A stretch of DNA of 27,043 nt from an uncultured Lachnospiraceae bacterium (GCA_910588405.1 CAJUPT010000051.1:1-27043); one strand, 5' to 3'. Numbered from the stretch's first letter, positions 15,850 through 23,595 are shown. The notes: generated by a model not told the origin, from the letters alone. Numbers and translations are program-made.

Positions 15850-16088
15850 CCCGGCAAAAAAACTTGCTATTTTTGCTTGAATATATTTTGTGTGATTATT
15901 GCCGGCAATATCATATAATGAAACCGGAGGGAAACTTTTTAAAAAAATTTTATGATATTTTCTATGGTAGGAATTTTCAATGAGAAAGGATAAGGGGCAG
16001 AGATGAAAGAAAAATTTAAAATTATTATGATTATTTTCTGAAGTCTCATTCATCAGCCCGAAATCCATATTGAAATGTTTTTAAGGAA

Positions 16089-16940
16089 TTAAACTGGCGA
16101 TTCCCCCGCGTATACTCTCATGCTGTCCCGCCTAGCGTTACAGACTAGGGTCAGATGATATCGTCCGGCCAGTTCTACGGCTTCCTGGGTAGGGGATGCC
16201 TTGCTTGACAGAATGGAAATGCCGGCCCGAATGGCTTTTTCAGCCATATCCGTAGGAATCCGTCCGCTGGAATAGACGATGCACCGGGTCAGGTTGATTC
16301 CATGAAGCAAAGCATATCCGATGGCTTTGTCCAGGGCATTGTGTCGGCCGATATCTTCGCATTGGAAAAGAAGCTGATCTTCCATGGCCAGAAAACAGCT
16401 GTGGGTACACCAGGTTTCTTTGTGCAGAGGCATTCCTTTGGCGAACCGGTCAGCCAGGGAGAAAATCCAGGAGGCTTTCCAGGTGGCAGGGGTGACAGGG
16501 CTTAGGGTTTTACAGGTACGGAAATCATCGTTCAGGACATGATTACTGGTACAGCTGGTGGGTGTCAGTTCTACGAAATCATCGGAGGTATTGTTTTTGG
16601 GGAGCGTATCGTTTAAAGATACCGCGGCGCGGGTTCCATGTTCACAGATGTGAATGGCTTTTACATCGTCTGCTGTCCGTATCATGCCTTCTGTCAGCAG
16701 ACGGCCCATCACAAGCTCCGGAAGATGCTCCGGAATACAGACCAGCTTCATGGTAAGGCGTTCGTTAATATAGATGTCCATCTGGTGTTCGCTCAGCAGA
16801 ACGCCTGACTGTCTCTCGGTCTGTTCGTCACGACTCAGCTGGAGGCAGTCTGTTTTGCGCAGCAATTCCCGCCCGGCAGTCCGGTCATCGATGGAAATTT
16901 GTTTGTGGGCGGGGACAATCGTTTCGGATGAATGATACAT
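16089..16940 (-). CDS. fdhD: FdhD-like formate dehydrogenase accessory sulfurtransferase
   Basis: The product is 283 residues. CEDIGRHNALDKAIGYAL and SSGRIPTDMAEKAIRAGI are the diagnostic FdhD motifs, and LVCIPEHLPELVMGRLLTEG fits the N-terminal part. FdhD passes sulfur from a cysteine desulfurase to the molybdenum/tungsten bis-pterin cofactor of formate dehydrogenases. The usual conserved CxxC loop is reduced here to one cysteine, C130 (TPTSCTSNHV). No formate dehydrogenase gene is in the window. The neighbourhood instead holds another bis-pterin enzyme, AOR, though AOR is not known to need FdhD. A GGGAGA ribosome site lies about 11 bases upstream of ATG 16940. The gene runs in the same direction as the aldo/keto reductase but more than 340 bases away. 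Confidence 0.9.
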   Translation of the reverse strand: MYHSSETIVPAHKQISIDDRTAGRELLRKTDCLQLSRDEQTERQSGVLLSEHQMDIYINERLTMKLVCIPEHLPELVMGRLLTEGMIRTADDVKAIHICEHGTRAAVSLNDTLPKNNTSDDFVELTPTSCTSNHVLNDDFRTCKTLSPVTPATWKASWIFSLADRFAKGMPLHKETWCTHSCFLAMEDQLLFQCEDIGRHNALDKAIGYALLHGINLTRCIVYSSGRIPTDMAEKAIRAGISILSSKASPTQEAVELAGRYHLTLVCNARRDSMRVYAGESPV

Positions 16941-17101
16941 GTGTTATCTTGTTCTCCCTTCTATTTTCGGTAATCCTGAACCGTTTTTCTCTGTATTATC
17001 TTTTCTGCTCACGACAATTGCCAGGGTCATGGATAGCCGCAGGGCAGCACATGTCTTCAGCTTTTTGCTGGCGGAAGCAGAATTTAGCGTTTTGAAAAAA
17101 T

Positions 17102-17998
17102 TTATCTGCACACATCGAATACATACTCTGCAATCTGATCCATGGCTTCATAAGCATTTTTAAACGGAGACATCTGAAATACATGCCACATCCCTCGATA
17201 GGCATCCAGACGGCATAAAACGCCGGAGGCGCACAGTCGTTTATATAGGCTGAGGGAATCATCCAGCAGAACCTCGTTGCGGCCGCACTGGATATATACG
17301 GGCGGAAAGCCGGTGAAATCTCCAAACAGCGGGGAAATCAGCGGATTTTCAAGCTCCTGGCCGTCGGCGTAATAGGAAATTGCTTTTTCCAAATAGGTTT
17401 GGCTCAGCACAGGGTCTACGGCCGCCTTGCTCTGGTGAGACTTTCCGCTTAGGGTCAGATCTGTCCATGGGGACATGAGCACCAGAGCTCTTGGCAGGAG
17501 TCTTCCTTCTTCTTTCAGTTTCAGCGTAAGCGTCAGAGCAAGATTGCCGCCAGCCGAGTCACCTGCCACGATGATGTCACGGCTGCCATAGCCCTGGTAC
17601 ATCAGATAATCCCAGACTGCCTCGGCATCATCGACAGCGGCAGGCCAGGGATGTTCTGGTGCCAGCCGATAATTAAAACTTAATACATCCATGGAGGTGG
17701 ACATGGCAAGCTTTGTGGTCAGAGTGCGGGCGTAATGAAGGCTGCCGGTGAAATAGCCACCGCCGTGGCAGTAAAGGATAATATACTTTTTCATATGTCG
17801 TCGGTTGACGCTGATCCATTCCGCCGGTATTTTTCCTATGGTCAGGCTTTGATAAGTCACCTGTTTTTCCATACCGAACAATTTTCCCAGACTTTCCTGT
17901 GAATGCCGGTATTTTTCCAGATCATCTTTTTCTATCATCGTGTGAACCGCCTTGATTGCTTTTATCAGGCGTTCATTTCGCAAATTCTTATCTTCCAT
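17102..17998 (-). CDS. Alpha/beta hydrolase, HSL-type esterase
   Basis: The product is 298 residues. The oxyanion-hole motif HGGG (78-81), the nucleophile S148 in GDSAGG, and H272 (GMWHVFQ) are those of hormone-sensitive-lipase-type esterases. The acid residue is probably the glutamate in RNEVLLDDS, where many relatives have aspartate. There is no signal peptide, so it is cytoplasmic. It should hydrolyse short-chain acyl esters or acetylated small molecules. It is divergent from the condensation-fold acyltransferase at 18211, with about 210 bases between, and the two may share regulation. GGGAG lies just upstream of the ATG at 17998. The 161 bases between this gene and fdhD contain no terminator that I can identify. 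Confidence 0.9.
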   Translation of the reverse strand: MEDKNLRNERLIKAIKAVHTMIEKDDLEKYRHSQESLGKLFGMEKQVTYQSLTIGKIPAEWISVNRRHMKKYIILYCHGGGYFTGSLHYARTLTTKLAMSTSMDVLSFNYRLAPEHPWPAAVDDAEAVWDYLMYQGYGSRDIIVAGDSAGGNLALTLTLKLKEEGRLLPRALVLMSPWTDLTLSGKSHQSKAAVDPVLSQTYLEKAISYYADGQELENPLISPLFGDFTGFPPVYIQCGRNEVLLDDSLSLYKRLCASGVLCRLDAYRGMWHVFQMSPFKNAYEAMDQIAEYVFDVCR

Positions 17999-18099
17999 AA
18001 AATCTCCCTGATCGATACGCTTGTGTATACTGATAGTTTATCATAACAGAATATACATAAAAATGCTACTGTTTTGATGCGGAACGATCAGATTTGCAG

Positions 18100-18128
18100 T
18101 TGTCAGAAGAGCGGCGAACGTTTATAAT
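18100..18128 (+). promoter_or_regulatory. Promoter of the acyltransferase/DUF6320 genes
   Basis: TTGTCA (18100-18105) and TATAAT (18123-18128) are separated by 17 bases. The leader to ATG 18211 is about 75 bases. Confidence 0.75.
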
Positions 18129-18210
18129 GTCTTTATATTGAAAAAAAAATCCAAAGGCGCTTTTTTGAAGCTTGCGGGAATAAATATCAAGAAGGGAACC
18201 TCCGAATAAA

Positions 18211-19503
18211 ATGTCAGAAAAGAAACGGGATGTCCGAAAGAACTGGTATCCTTTGGATTTGTCCGGAACCGTATATCCCACATTGCAGCGGAAGGATTAT
18301 TCTGCCGTGTTTCGGTTGTCCATGACGCTGGACCAGAAGATCGATCCGGTGCTTTTGCAGCAGGCGGTAGATCAGGCTATGCCCCGTTTTCCTACCTTTA
18401 AGGTGGCGATGCGAAAGGGATTGTTCTGGCGGTATCTGGAACCGAATCACCGCCCGGGGCCATTTGTGCAGGAGGACATTGCAAACCCCTGTATGCCCAT
18501 GTCTTTTAAAGGAAGAAGCCGGTATCTGGTACGGTTTTACTACTATGAGAATGAGATTTCCCTGGAAATGTTTCATTCCCTGTCAGACGGCAACGGCGGT
18601 ATGTGTCTGTTAAAAACTGTGGCGGCCCAATATCTGAGACTGCAGGGCAGCTCGGTTTCCTGTGGAGAAGGAGTCATGGATTTGAATGAGGAGCCGGACC
18701 CGGAGGAGTTAGAGGATGCTTATGCCAGATATGCCCGTTCCAGGAGTCGGTCAGCCCTCAGGCAGAAGAAAGCCTATCGGGTGCGGGGGACCAGAGAGCC
18801 TTTTTATACGTTGAATGTGATCAGAGGCGTCATTCCTGTCGGACAAGCGCTTAAGGTGGCGAAAAGCTATGGGGTGTCTCTGACCGAATATCTGAACGGG
18901 GCCCTGATCTATGCGCTGATGCGCAAACAGAAGAGTCAGAATCCGGCTCACCAGAAGCCGATCAAGCTGGCGATGCCGGTGAATCTGCGCAATCTGTTTC
19001 CATCCCGGACCATGAGAAACTTTATTGTGCTGGCCTATCCGTCTATCGATCCCATGCTGGGGGACTACACCTTTGAGGAGATCGTGAAAGAGGTGCACAA
19101 TTATATGCGGTATTACATTAATCCCAAATTTCTTGGGGCGGATATTACCACCGATTATGCGGTTCGGGCCAATCCACTGATCCGCATTGTGCCGCTGTTT
19201 ATCAAGGATTTTGTCGTGCGCAGCTTTTATATCCGTGTGCAGGATAAACAGTCTTCAGCCGGCCTGACCAATATGGGAATTATTCGGCTGCCTGACGGTC
19301 TGAAAGAACATACGGAGCGCATCGATATTTTGATGGGCCAGCCATTTTCGGCCCGGACCAACTGCGCGGTGGTTACTTATCAGGATCAGTTAAGCATCAG
19401 CTTTGCCAGCTGTATCCGGGAGACAGATGTGGAACGGCTGTTTTTCACCAGGCTGGTTCAGGACCATATTCCTGTGAAGATTGAGACGAATAGAAGTCAG
19501 TAA
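18211..19503 (+). CDS. Condensation-fold / alcohol acetyltransferase-like protein
   Basis: The product is 430 residues without signal peptide or membrane spans. MFHSLSDGNGG carries the HxxxDG motif of CoA-dependent acyltransferases and NRPS condensation domains, in the version used by alcohol O-acetyltransferase-like and PapA-like proteins. The second half has the usual LTEYLNGALIYAL and IKLAMPVNLRNLFPS segments, the latter matching the PVNLR motif of the family. It would move an acyl group from a thioester to a hydroxyl or amine; donor and acceptor are unknown. It is divergent from an esterase and followed by a DUF6320 gene, a grouping I recall from several Lachnospiraceae genomes. The ribosome site is weak (AAGGGA at a long distance). 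Confidence 0.82.
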   Translation: MSEKKRDVRKNWYPLDLSGTVYPTLQRKDYSAVFRLSMTLDQKIDPVLLQQAVDQAMPRFPTFKVAMRKGLFWRYLEPNHRPGPFVQEDIANPCMPMSFKGRSRYLVRFYYYENEISLEMFHSLSDGNGGMCLLKTVAAQYLRLQGSSVSCGEGVMDLNEEPDPEELEDAYARYARSRSRSALRQKKAYRVRGTREPFYTLNVIRGVIPVGQALKVAKSYGVSLTEYLNGALIYALMRKQKSQNPAHQKPIKLAMPVNLRNLFPSRTMRNFIVLAYPSIDPMLGDYTFEEIVKEVHNYMRYYINPKFLGADITTDYAVRANPLIRIVPLFIKDFVVRSFYIRVQDKQSSAGLTNMGIIRLPDGLKEHTERIDILMGQPFSARTNCAVVTYQDQLSISFASCIRETDVERLFFTRLVQDHIPVKIETNRSQ

Positions 19504-19639
19504 GCGGCGGAGGCGGGGAAAATATGAATGTTGCGTATTTTCGCGCGTTGTGAAGCCGACTGTGGAGTATGGATGAACCGCGGTAGGGAAAGAGCGTGTT
19601 GTTGTTAAAGATAGTTGAGCAATAATCGTTTGAGGGAAA

Positions 19640-20347
19640 ATGATGTCATATTGTGTGAATTGTGGTGTGGAGCTGTCAAAAGAGCTGAAAAGCTGTCCGC
19701 TATGTCATACGCCGGTTTATCATCCGGAAAAAAAGCAGGAGATGGAGGCGGCGGTACCGGTTTTCCCCCGGGAGAGGGGAGAGGTGGATGTGGTCGGAAA
19801 TGATGTGGCGGTTTTGTTTTCAGTTGTACTGATCTCTACCTGTCTGGCCTGCGGCGCCCTGAATCTGCTGATATTCCATAGTACGCTCTGGTCCGTCTAT
19901 GTGATCGGCGCCTGTGGCGTGCTTTGGGTGGCGAGTCTGCCGTTGATTCTTGTGAAGAAGCCTCATATTCTGCTGGCTTTGCTGGCAGATGGCATGGCGG
20001 TCAGCCTGTACTGTGCCCTGATTTCCTGGTTTCATCCGGGAAAGGGCTGGTTTTTGGAGGTAGCGCTGCCGGTTGTCTGGCTTTGTGTGGTTTTTATTGT
20101 TTTTTTTGCCGGGGTGGCAAAAAAAATGAAGCCGTCTATTTTGGCAAAGGCCAGCCTGCTGTTTGCGGAGGCCGGGATATTCACGATACTTGCGGAGCTG
20201 GTGCTGAACCGCCATTTCGCAGGAAGGCTTTATCTGTCCTGGTCTGCCGTCACCGGAATCTGCTGCGGCGTGATCGTGGCAGTGCTGGTTACGATTATCC
20301 GGCGATCAGGACTTAGGGAAGAGGTTCGGCGGAGAATGCATATTTAG
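19640..20347 (+). CDS. DUF6320 family membrane protein with N-terminal zinc ribbon
   Basis: The product is 235 residues. The N-terminus has two CxxC pairs (YCVNCG and CPLCHTPVY), forming a zinc ribbon. From about residue 58 there are six predicted membrane segments, starting VAVLFSVVLISTCLACGALN. The C-terminus is short and basic. The layout matches DUF6320, whose function is not known. GAGGG lies just before ATG 19640; the second ATG at 19643 is equally possible. It lies 136 bases after the acyltransferase in the same direction with no terminator between, so the two probably form one transcript. A role in membrane or envelope modification together with the acyltransferase is only a guess. 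Confidence 0.82.
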   Translation: MMSYCVNCGVELSKELKSCPLCHTPVYHPEKKQEMEAAVPVFPRERGEVDVVGNDVAVLFSVVLISTCLACGALNLLIFHSTLWSVYVIGACGVLWVASLPLILVKKPHILLALLADGMAVSLYCALISWFHPGKGWFLEVALPVVWLCVVFIVFFAGVAKKMKPSILAKASLLFAEAGIFTILAELVLNRHFAGRLYLSWSAVTGICCGVIVAVLVTIIRRSGLREEVRRRMHI

Positions 20348-20428
20348 AATGGAAAACGGGACATGCCAGCGGAAAGCATATTTGGGCGGATTATAAAATG
20401 TCTGTGAAAAAAGAAATTGCATGAGGAG

Positions 20429-20462
20429 AGGCTGCCGGAAAACAAAACCGGCAGCCTTCTCT
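20429..20462. terminator. Bidirectional terminator between DUF6320 and the NifX-like gene
   Basis: AGGCTGCCGG (20429-20438) and CCGGCAGCCT (20448-20457) form a perfect 10-bp stem with a 9-base loop, followed by TCTCTTG. It lies between two converging genes. Confidence 0.75.
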
Positions 20463-20488
20463 TGCAGTGTGTGAGCAGACAAATCGCT

Positions 20489-20908
20489 TTAGTGATTCCC
20501 GCAGCAGCCCTGCTTGTCCTCGCCGCAGTGATGGTCGTGTCCTTCGTGGCTGCCGCAGTCATGATCGCCTTCGTGATGATGGCTGCACATGGTGTCGGGA
20601 TCGTAGTTCAGATTCCCGTTTAACAGAGCGGCTACGGCCTGGTCTGCGCTGCCTGATGCGCCGGGATAAAGCTTAATGCCGGCATCAGCCAGGGCAACCC
20701 GGGCGCCGCCGCCGATTCCGCCGCAGATTAAGGTATCCGCACCGTTATTTTTCAGAAAGCCTGCCAGCGCGCCGTGGCCGCTGCCAGCAGCGTTCACAAC
20801 CTCAGAGGACTGAATCTGATTATTTTCCACCGTGTAAAATTTAAAGTTCTCGCAATGGCCGAAATGCTGGAAGATCTGGCCGTTTTCATAAGTAACCGCA
20901 ATTTTCAT
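20489..20908 (-). CDS. NifX/NifB-type dinitrogenase iron-molybdenum cofactor protein with His/Cys tail
   Basis: The product is 139 residues. Residues 1-105 form the Nitro_FeMo-Co fold: MKIAVTYENGQIFQHFGHCE at the start, then ADTLICGGIGGGARVALADAG and the YPGASGSADQAV segment. Residues 108-139 are an added tail with nine histidines and five cysteines, likely metal-binding. No nif structural genes are near, so it is one of the widespread non-nitrogenase members that bind Fe-S or mixed-metal clusters. The start is placed at 20908 because TTTGGAGG precedes it and the fold starts there; upstream in-frame codons lie in the promoter. It is controlled by a promoter with the palindrome TTGACATATGTCAA, shared with the adjacent DUF134 gene. 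Confidence 0.92.
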   Translation of the reverse strand: MKIAVTYENGQIFQHFGHCENFKFYTVENNQIQSSEVVNAAGSGHGALAGFLKNNGADTLICGGIGGGARVALADAGIKLYPGASGSADQAVAALLNGNLNYDPDTMCSHHHEGDHDCGSHEGHDHHCGEDKQGCCGNH

Positions 20909-20948
20909 TGTAAAACCTCCAAAAGTATTTTTCATAAAAGCTAATAGT

Positions 20949-20977
20949 ATTATAAAATTATTTTTGACATATGTCAA
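20949..20977 (-). promoter_or_regulatory. Promoter with palindromic operator, NifX-like gene
   Basis: On the minus strand the -35 TTGACA (20977-20972) and -10 TATAAT (20954-20949) are 17 bases apart. The -35 is the left half of the perfect 14-bp palindrome TTGACATATGTCAA (20964-20977). The same palindrome in the same position drives the DUF134 gene. Confidence 0.85.
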
Positions 20978-21001
20978 TAACTATTTTTTTACTGTGTTTC
21001 T

Positions 21002-21036
21002 ATTTTCAAACAGGTACTTTGATTTTCAAACAGGTA
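21002..21036. repeat. 20-bp-period direct repeat
   Basis: ATTTTCAAACAGGTA occurs exactly at 21002-21016 and 21022-21036. It lies between the DUF134 stop and the NifX-like promoter, upstream of that promoter's -35. It may be an activator site or a remnant of local duplication. Confidence 0.55.
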
Positions 21037-21058
21037 TTTTTATCGGTGCTTTTATCTT

Positions 21059-21562
21059 CTATCTGTGTTTTTTACATCCGTGACAATATGGCTGCTCCTT
21101 TTGCCCGCTTTCGCATATCTGTTCCTGGCAGCGGCGATGTCCGCAGTCTTTTCCGCAGCAGGTTTCTCCATAAGGGCATAAGTCATAGGAGCCACCGCAG
21201 ATGTTTAGCTGCTTGCCGTTGACCAGCATGTCGGCCAGTTTTTTTCTTGCGGAGTCATAGATCGCCTGAACCGTGGTGCGGGCCACGTTCATCTGCGCGG
21301 CGCAGTCCTCCTGAGAAAGCTTTAGGTAGTCAATCAGCCGGATTGTTTCATATTCGTCTATGGTGAGTTCGGTGATTTCAGTAATCTGAGTGGTTTCTGT
21401 TATTTTAGTAAATTCTGCATTTTTTGATATTTCCGCCGCCGTTGCTTTGCCTAAGGCAGAGGCAGCGGGCGTTCTCATTTCCGGATTCTGCCCGGCGCAG
21501 GGGCGGAAGCTTTGGGTCTGGGGCAGTCCGCAGATGCGTCGCCGTTTGATGGGACGGGCCAT
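21059..21562 (-). CDS. DUF134/UPF0251 DNA-binding protein
   Basis: The product is 167 residues. MARPIKRRRICGLP and TIDEYETIRLIDYLKLSQED, then CAAQMNVARTTVQAIYDSAR, are the conserved parts of UPF0251. The latter form a sigma-70 region-4-like helix-turn-helix. The C-terminus is cysteine-rich (CGGSYDLCPYGETCCGKDCG and further C pairs), suggesting metal or Fe-S sensing. About 33 extra residues (about 30-66) separate the N-terminal motif from the helix-turn-helix, including a three-residue ITE/TTQ repeat. UPF0251 genes commonly neighbour NifX-like genes, as here. The start at 21562 follows AGGAGG by 8 bases. The shared operator suggests that it regulates itself and the NifX-like gene; that is inference. 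Confidence 0.92.
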   Translation of the reverse strand: MARPIKRRRICGLPQTQSFRPCAGQNPEMRTPAASALGKATAAEISKNAEFTKITETTQITEITELTIDEYETIRLIDYLKLSQEDCAAQMNVARTTVQAIYDSARKKLADMLVNGKQLNICGGSYDLCPYGETCCGKDCGHRRCQEQICESGQKEQPYCHGCKKHR

Positions 21563-21628
21563 GGAAAGTCCTCCTATGAGCAATATGTATTTTTAAATGA
21601 TATTTATAAAATCAGACGCTGTGCGCTT

Positions 21629-21657
21629 ATCATATACTATTTTTTGACATATGTCAA
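21629..21657 (-). promoter_or_regulatory. Promoter with palindromic operator, DUF134 gene
   Basis: On the minus strand TTGACA (21657-21652) and TATGAT (21634-21629) are 17 bases apart. The -35 lies in the palindrome TTGACATATGTCAA (21644-21657). The identity with the NifX-like promoter extends to TTTTTGACATATGTCAAT. Confidence 0.85.
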
Positions 21658-21698
21658 TTAAATCGGCAACAACATCAGCAGCAACGTGTCAGATGTCA

Positions 21699-21728
21699 TT
21701 GACAAGGAGTGGTGAATCGTGATAAGAT
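21699..21728 (+). promoter_or_regulatory. Promoter of the amino-acid ABC transporter operon
   Basis: TTGACA (21699-21704) and TAAGAT (21723-21728) are 18 bases apart. It is divergent from the DUF134 promoter and gives a leader of about 180 bases before ATG 21914. Confidence 0.55.
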
Positions 21729-21805
21729 AGGGTGGCTGTTGATTTAGTATGCTAAATTGATAAATTAATAAAGCAAGATGCGGCATTACAGACAGCGGCA
21801 AGACA

Positions 21806-21880
21806 GTCCGTTTGTAAAATGGGCGGCAGATGAAGCGTGATTTTCCAAGCATCATTTGTCAGTTGGTTTACGAAACGGAC
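21806..21880 (+). promoter_or_regulatory. Long stem in the leader of the amino-acid transporter operon
   Basis: GTCCGTTTGTAAA (21806-21818) pairs with TTTACGAAACGGAC (21867-21880) with one bulged base. An inner stem ATGAAGC/GCATCAT has one mismatch. The element ends about 33 bases before the start codon. It matches no riboswitch or T-box that I recognise, though AGGGTGG occurs near 21728. Confidence 0.4.
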
Positions 21881-21913
21881 AGTTTCACAGACAACCGAAG
21901 GGAGAATTAAGTT

Positions 21914-22834
21914 ATGAAGAAAGTAATTGCATTATTGACGGCAGCCTTACTGGTATTTGGCCTTACGGCATGTGGGCAGAAGGAAGCGCCGGAGACGAAA
22001 GCGCCGACACCGGAGACAGAGGCCAAAACGACACAGGCGGCGGAAGATGGAACAGCGCAGGGAACAGAAGCACAGACCGCCGAGGCGGGAAAGACTGAGG
22101 AGGGAGTGAGAACCTCTCTGACAGTAGGCTTTGACGCGGAATTTCCGCCCTATGGTTACATGGATGACAATGGAGATTATGTAGGCTTTGACCTGGATCT
22201 GGCTGCAGAGGTGTGCAAGCGTCAGGGCTGGGAGCTGGTGAAGCAGCCGATCAACTGGGATACCAAGGATGAGCAGCTGTCCACCGGAGCCATTGACTGT
22301 ATCTGGAATGGCTTTACGATGAATGGAAGAGAGGATAACTATACATGGACAGTTCCTTATGTGGATAACAGCCAGGTATTTGTGGTGGCGGACGACACAG
22401 GGATTGCCACAAAAGCAGATTTAGCCGGCAAGGTGGTAGGCGTGCAGGCGGATTCCTCCGCACTGGCGGCGCTGGAGGATGAGGAAAACCAGGAGAATCT
22501 GGATTTGGCGGCTTCTTTTGCCGATCTGAAGCAGTTTGCCGACTATAACACTGGATTTATGGAACTAGAAGCAGGCTCCATCGACGCTTTGGCCATGGAT
22601 ATCGGTGTGGCGAATTACCAGATCGCCCAGAGAGATGGCGGATATGTGATTCTGCCGGAGAAAGAATATCTGGCCACGGAGCAGTATGCCGTAGGCTTCC
22701 TTTTGGGCAATGAGTCTTTGAGAGACGACGTACAGGCGACGCTGATGGAGATGGTGGATGACGGTACTTTTATGGAGATCGCTAAGAAATACGCTGATTT
22801 TGGTCTGACGGATGCGGTATGTCTGGGAAAATAA
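21914..22834 (+). CDS. Polar amino-acid ABC transporter, substrate-binding lipoprotein
   Basis: The product is 306 residues. The signal peptide ends in the lipobox LTAC, with C20 as the lipidated residue. A low-complexity T/E/A-rich linker (about 21-65) links it to an SBP_bac_3 domain: SLTVGFDAEFPPYGYMDDNG, then VGFDLDLAAEVCKRQGWELV, then the ADLAGKVVGVQADSSA hinge. It captures a polar amino acid or related compound outside the membrane; the specificity is not readable. AAGGGAG lies upstream of the ATG. It is the first gene of a complete importer operon with the permease and ATPase following in the same direction. Confidence 0.95.
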   Translation: MKKVIALLTAALLVFGLTACGQKEAPETKAPTPETEAKTTQAAEDGTAQGTEAQTAEAGKTEEGVRTSLTVGFDAEFPPYGYMDDNGDYVGFDLDLAAEVCKRQGWELVKQPINWDTKDEQLSTGAIDCIWNGFTMNGREDNYTWTVPYVDNSQVFVVADDTGIATKADLAGKVVGVQADSSALAALEDEENQENLDLAASFADLKQFADYNTGFMELEAGSIDALAMDIGVANYQIAQRDGGYVILPEKEYLATEQYAVGFLLGNESLRDDVQATLMEMVDDGTFMEIAKKYADFGLTDAVCLGK

Positions 22835-22925
22835 AATCCGGGAAATATGTTCTAAAATGATCTGAATATGAATGACGCGGTGGGAAGCGAGAAACGCTGA
22901 CTTATGCGTCAGGAAAGAGGAAAGC

Positions 22926-23576
22926 ATGTCAACGATAACCATGCTGCGGCTGTTGGGTACGGGTATGCTGAAAACAGCTTCGATTTTCTTTTTTACCCTG
23001 TTGTTTTCCCTGCCGCTGGGCCTGATCTTTTCCTTTGGCCGTATGTCAAAAAACGGCCTTGTAAGAGGAGTCAGCAAACTGTATATTTCTGTTATGAGGG
23101 GCACACCGCTGATGCTGCAGCTGATCGTGGTGTACTTTGCCCCCTATTACATATTTGGCATCAAAATACCCTCCTGGTATCGATCGGGAGCGGTGATTCT
23201 GGCATTTGTGCTGAACTATGCGGCATATTTTGCGGAGATCTATCGCTCTGGAATCGAGTCCATCCCCATAGGTCAGTATGAGGCGGCCAGAGTGCTGGGC
23301 TATGGAAAAACGCAGACCTTTATCAAGATTATTCTGCCCCAGGTGATCAAGCGAATTCTGCCGCCAGTTACCAATGAGATGATCACATTGGTAAAAGATA
23401 CCTCTCTGGCTTTTGTCCTGACAGAGGTGGAAATGTTTACAATGGCCAAGCAGATTGCGGCCAAGGAGGCTTCGATTTTTCCATTGATGGTAGCAGGGAT
23501 TTTCTACTATTTCTTTAACCTGGCGGTGGCCGCAGTGATGGAGTGGGTGGAAAAGCGGCTAAATTATTATCGTTAG
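22926..23576 (+). CDS. Polar amino-acid ABC transporter, permease
   Basis: The product is about 216 residues with five predicted membrane helices of the HisM/GlnP type. YISVMRGTPLMLQLIVVYF is the family's N-terminal signature. The EAA loop that docks on the ATPase reads YEAARVLGYGKTQTFIKIILPQ. The start at 22926 (MSTITMLRLLG) is preferred: AGAGG lies just upstream, whereas the longer frame from 22872 adds a charged stretch without a ribosome site. It lies between the binding protein and the ATPase; one permease gene implies a homodimer. Confidence 0.94.
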   Translation: MSTITMLRLLGTGMLKTASIFFFTLLFSLPLGLIFSFGRMSKNGLVRGVSKLYISVMRGTPLMLQLIVVYFAPYYIFGIKIPSWYRSGAVILAFVLNYAAYFAEIYRSGIESIPIGQYEAARVLGYGKTQTFIKIILPQVIKRILPPVTNEMITLVKDTSLAFVLTEVEMFTMAKQIAAKEASIFPLMVAGIFYYFFNLAVAAVMEWVEKRLNYYR

Positions 23577-23595
23577 GAGTCGGCAGGAGAATGAT

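Noticed and set aside
20489..21562. Part of a nitrogen-fixation cluster
   Set aside because: No nifHDK, nifE/N or nifB radical-SAM gene is present; NifX-like/DUF134 pairs occur widely in non-fixing anaerobes.
21725..21740. AGGGTGG as a T-box antiterminator
   Set aside because: Only part of the T-box sequence matches; no specifier stem or terminator hairpin was found before ATG 21914.
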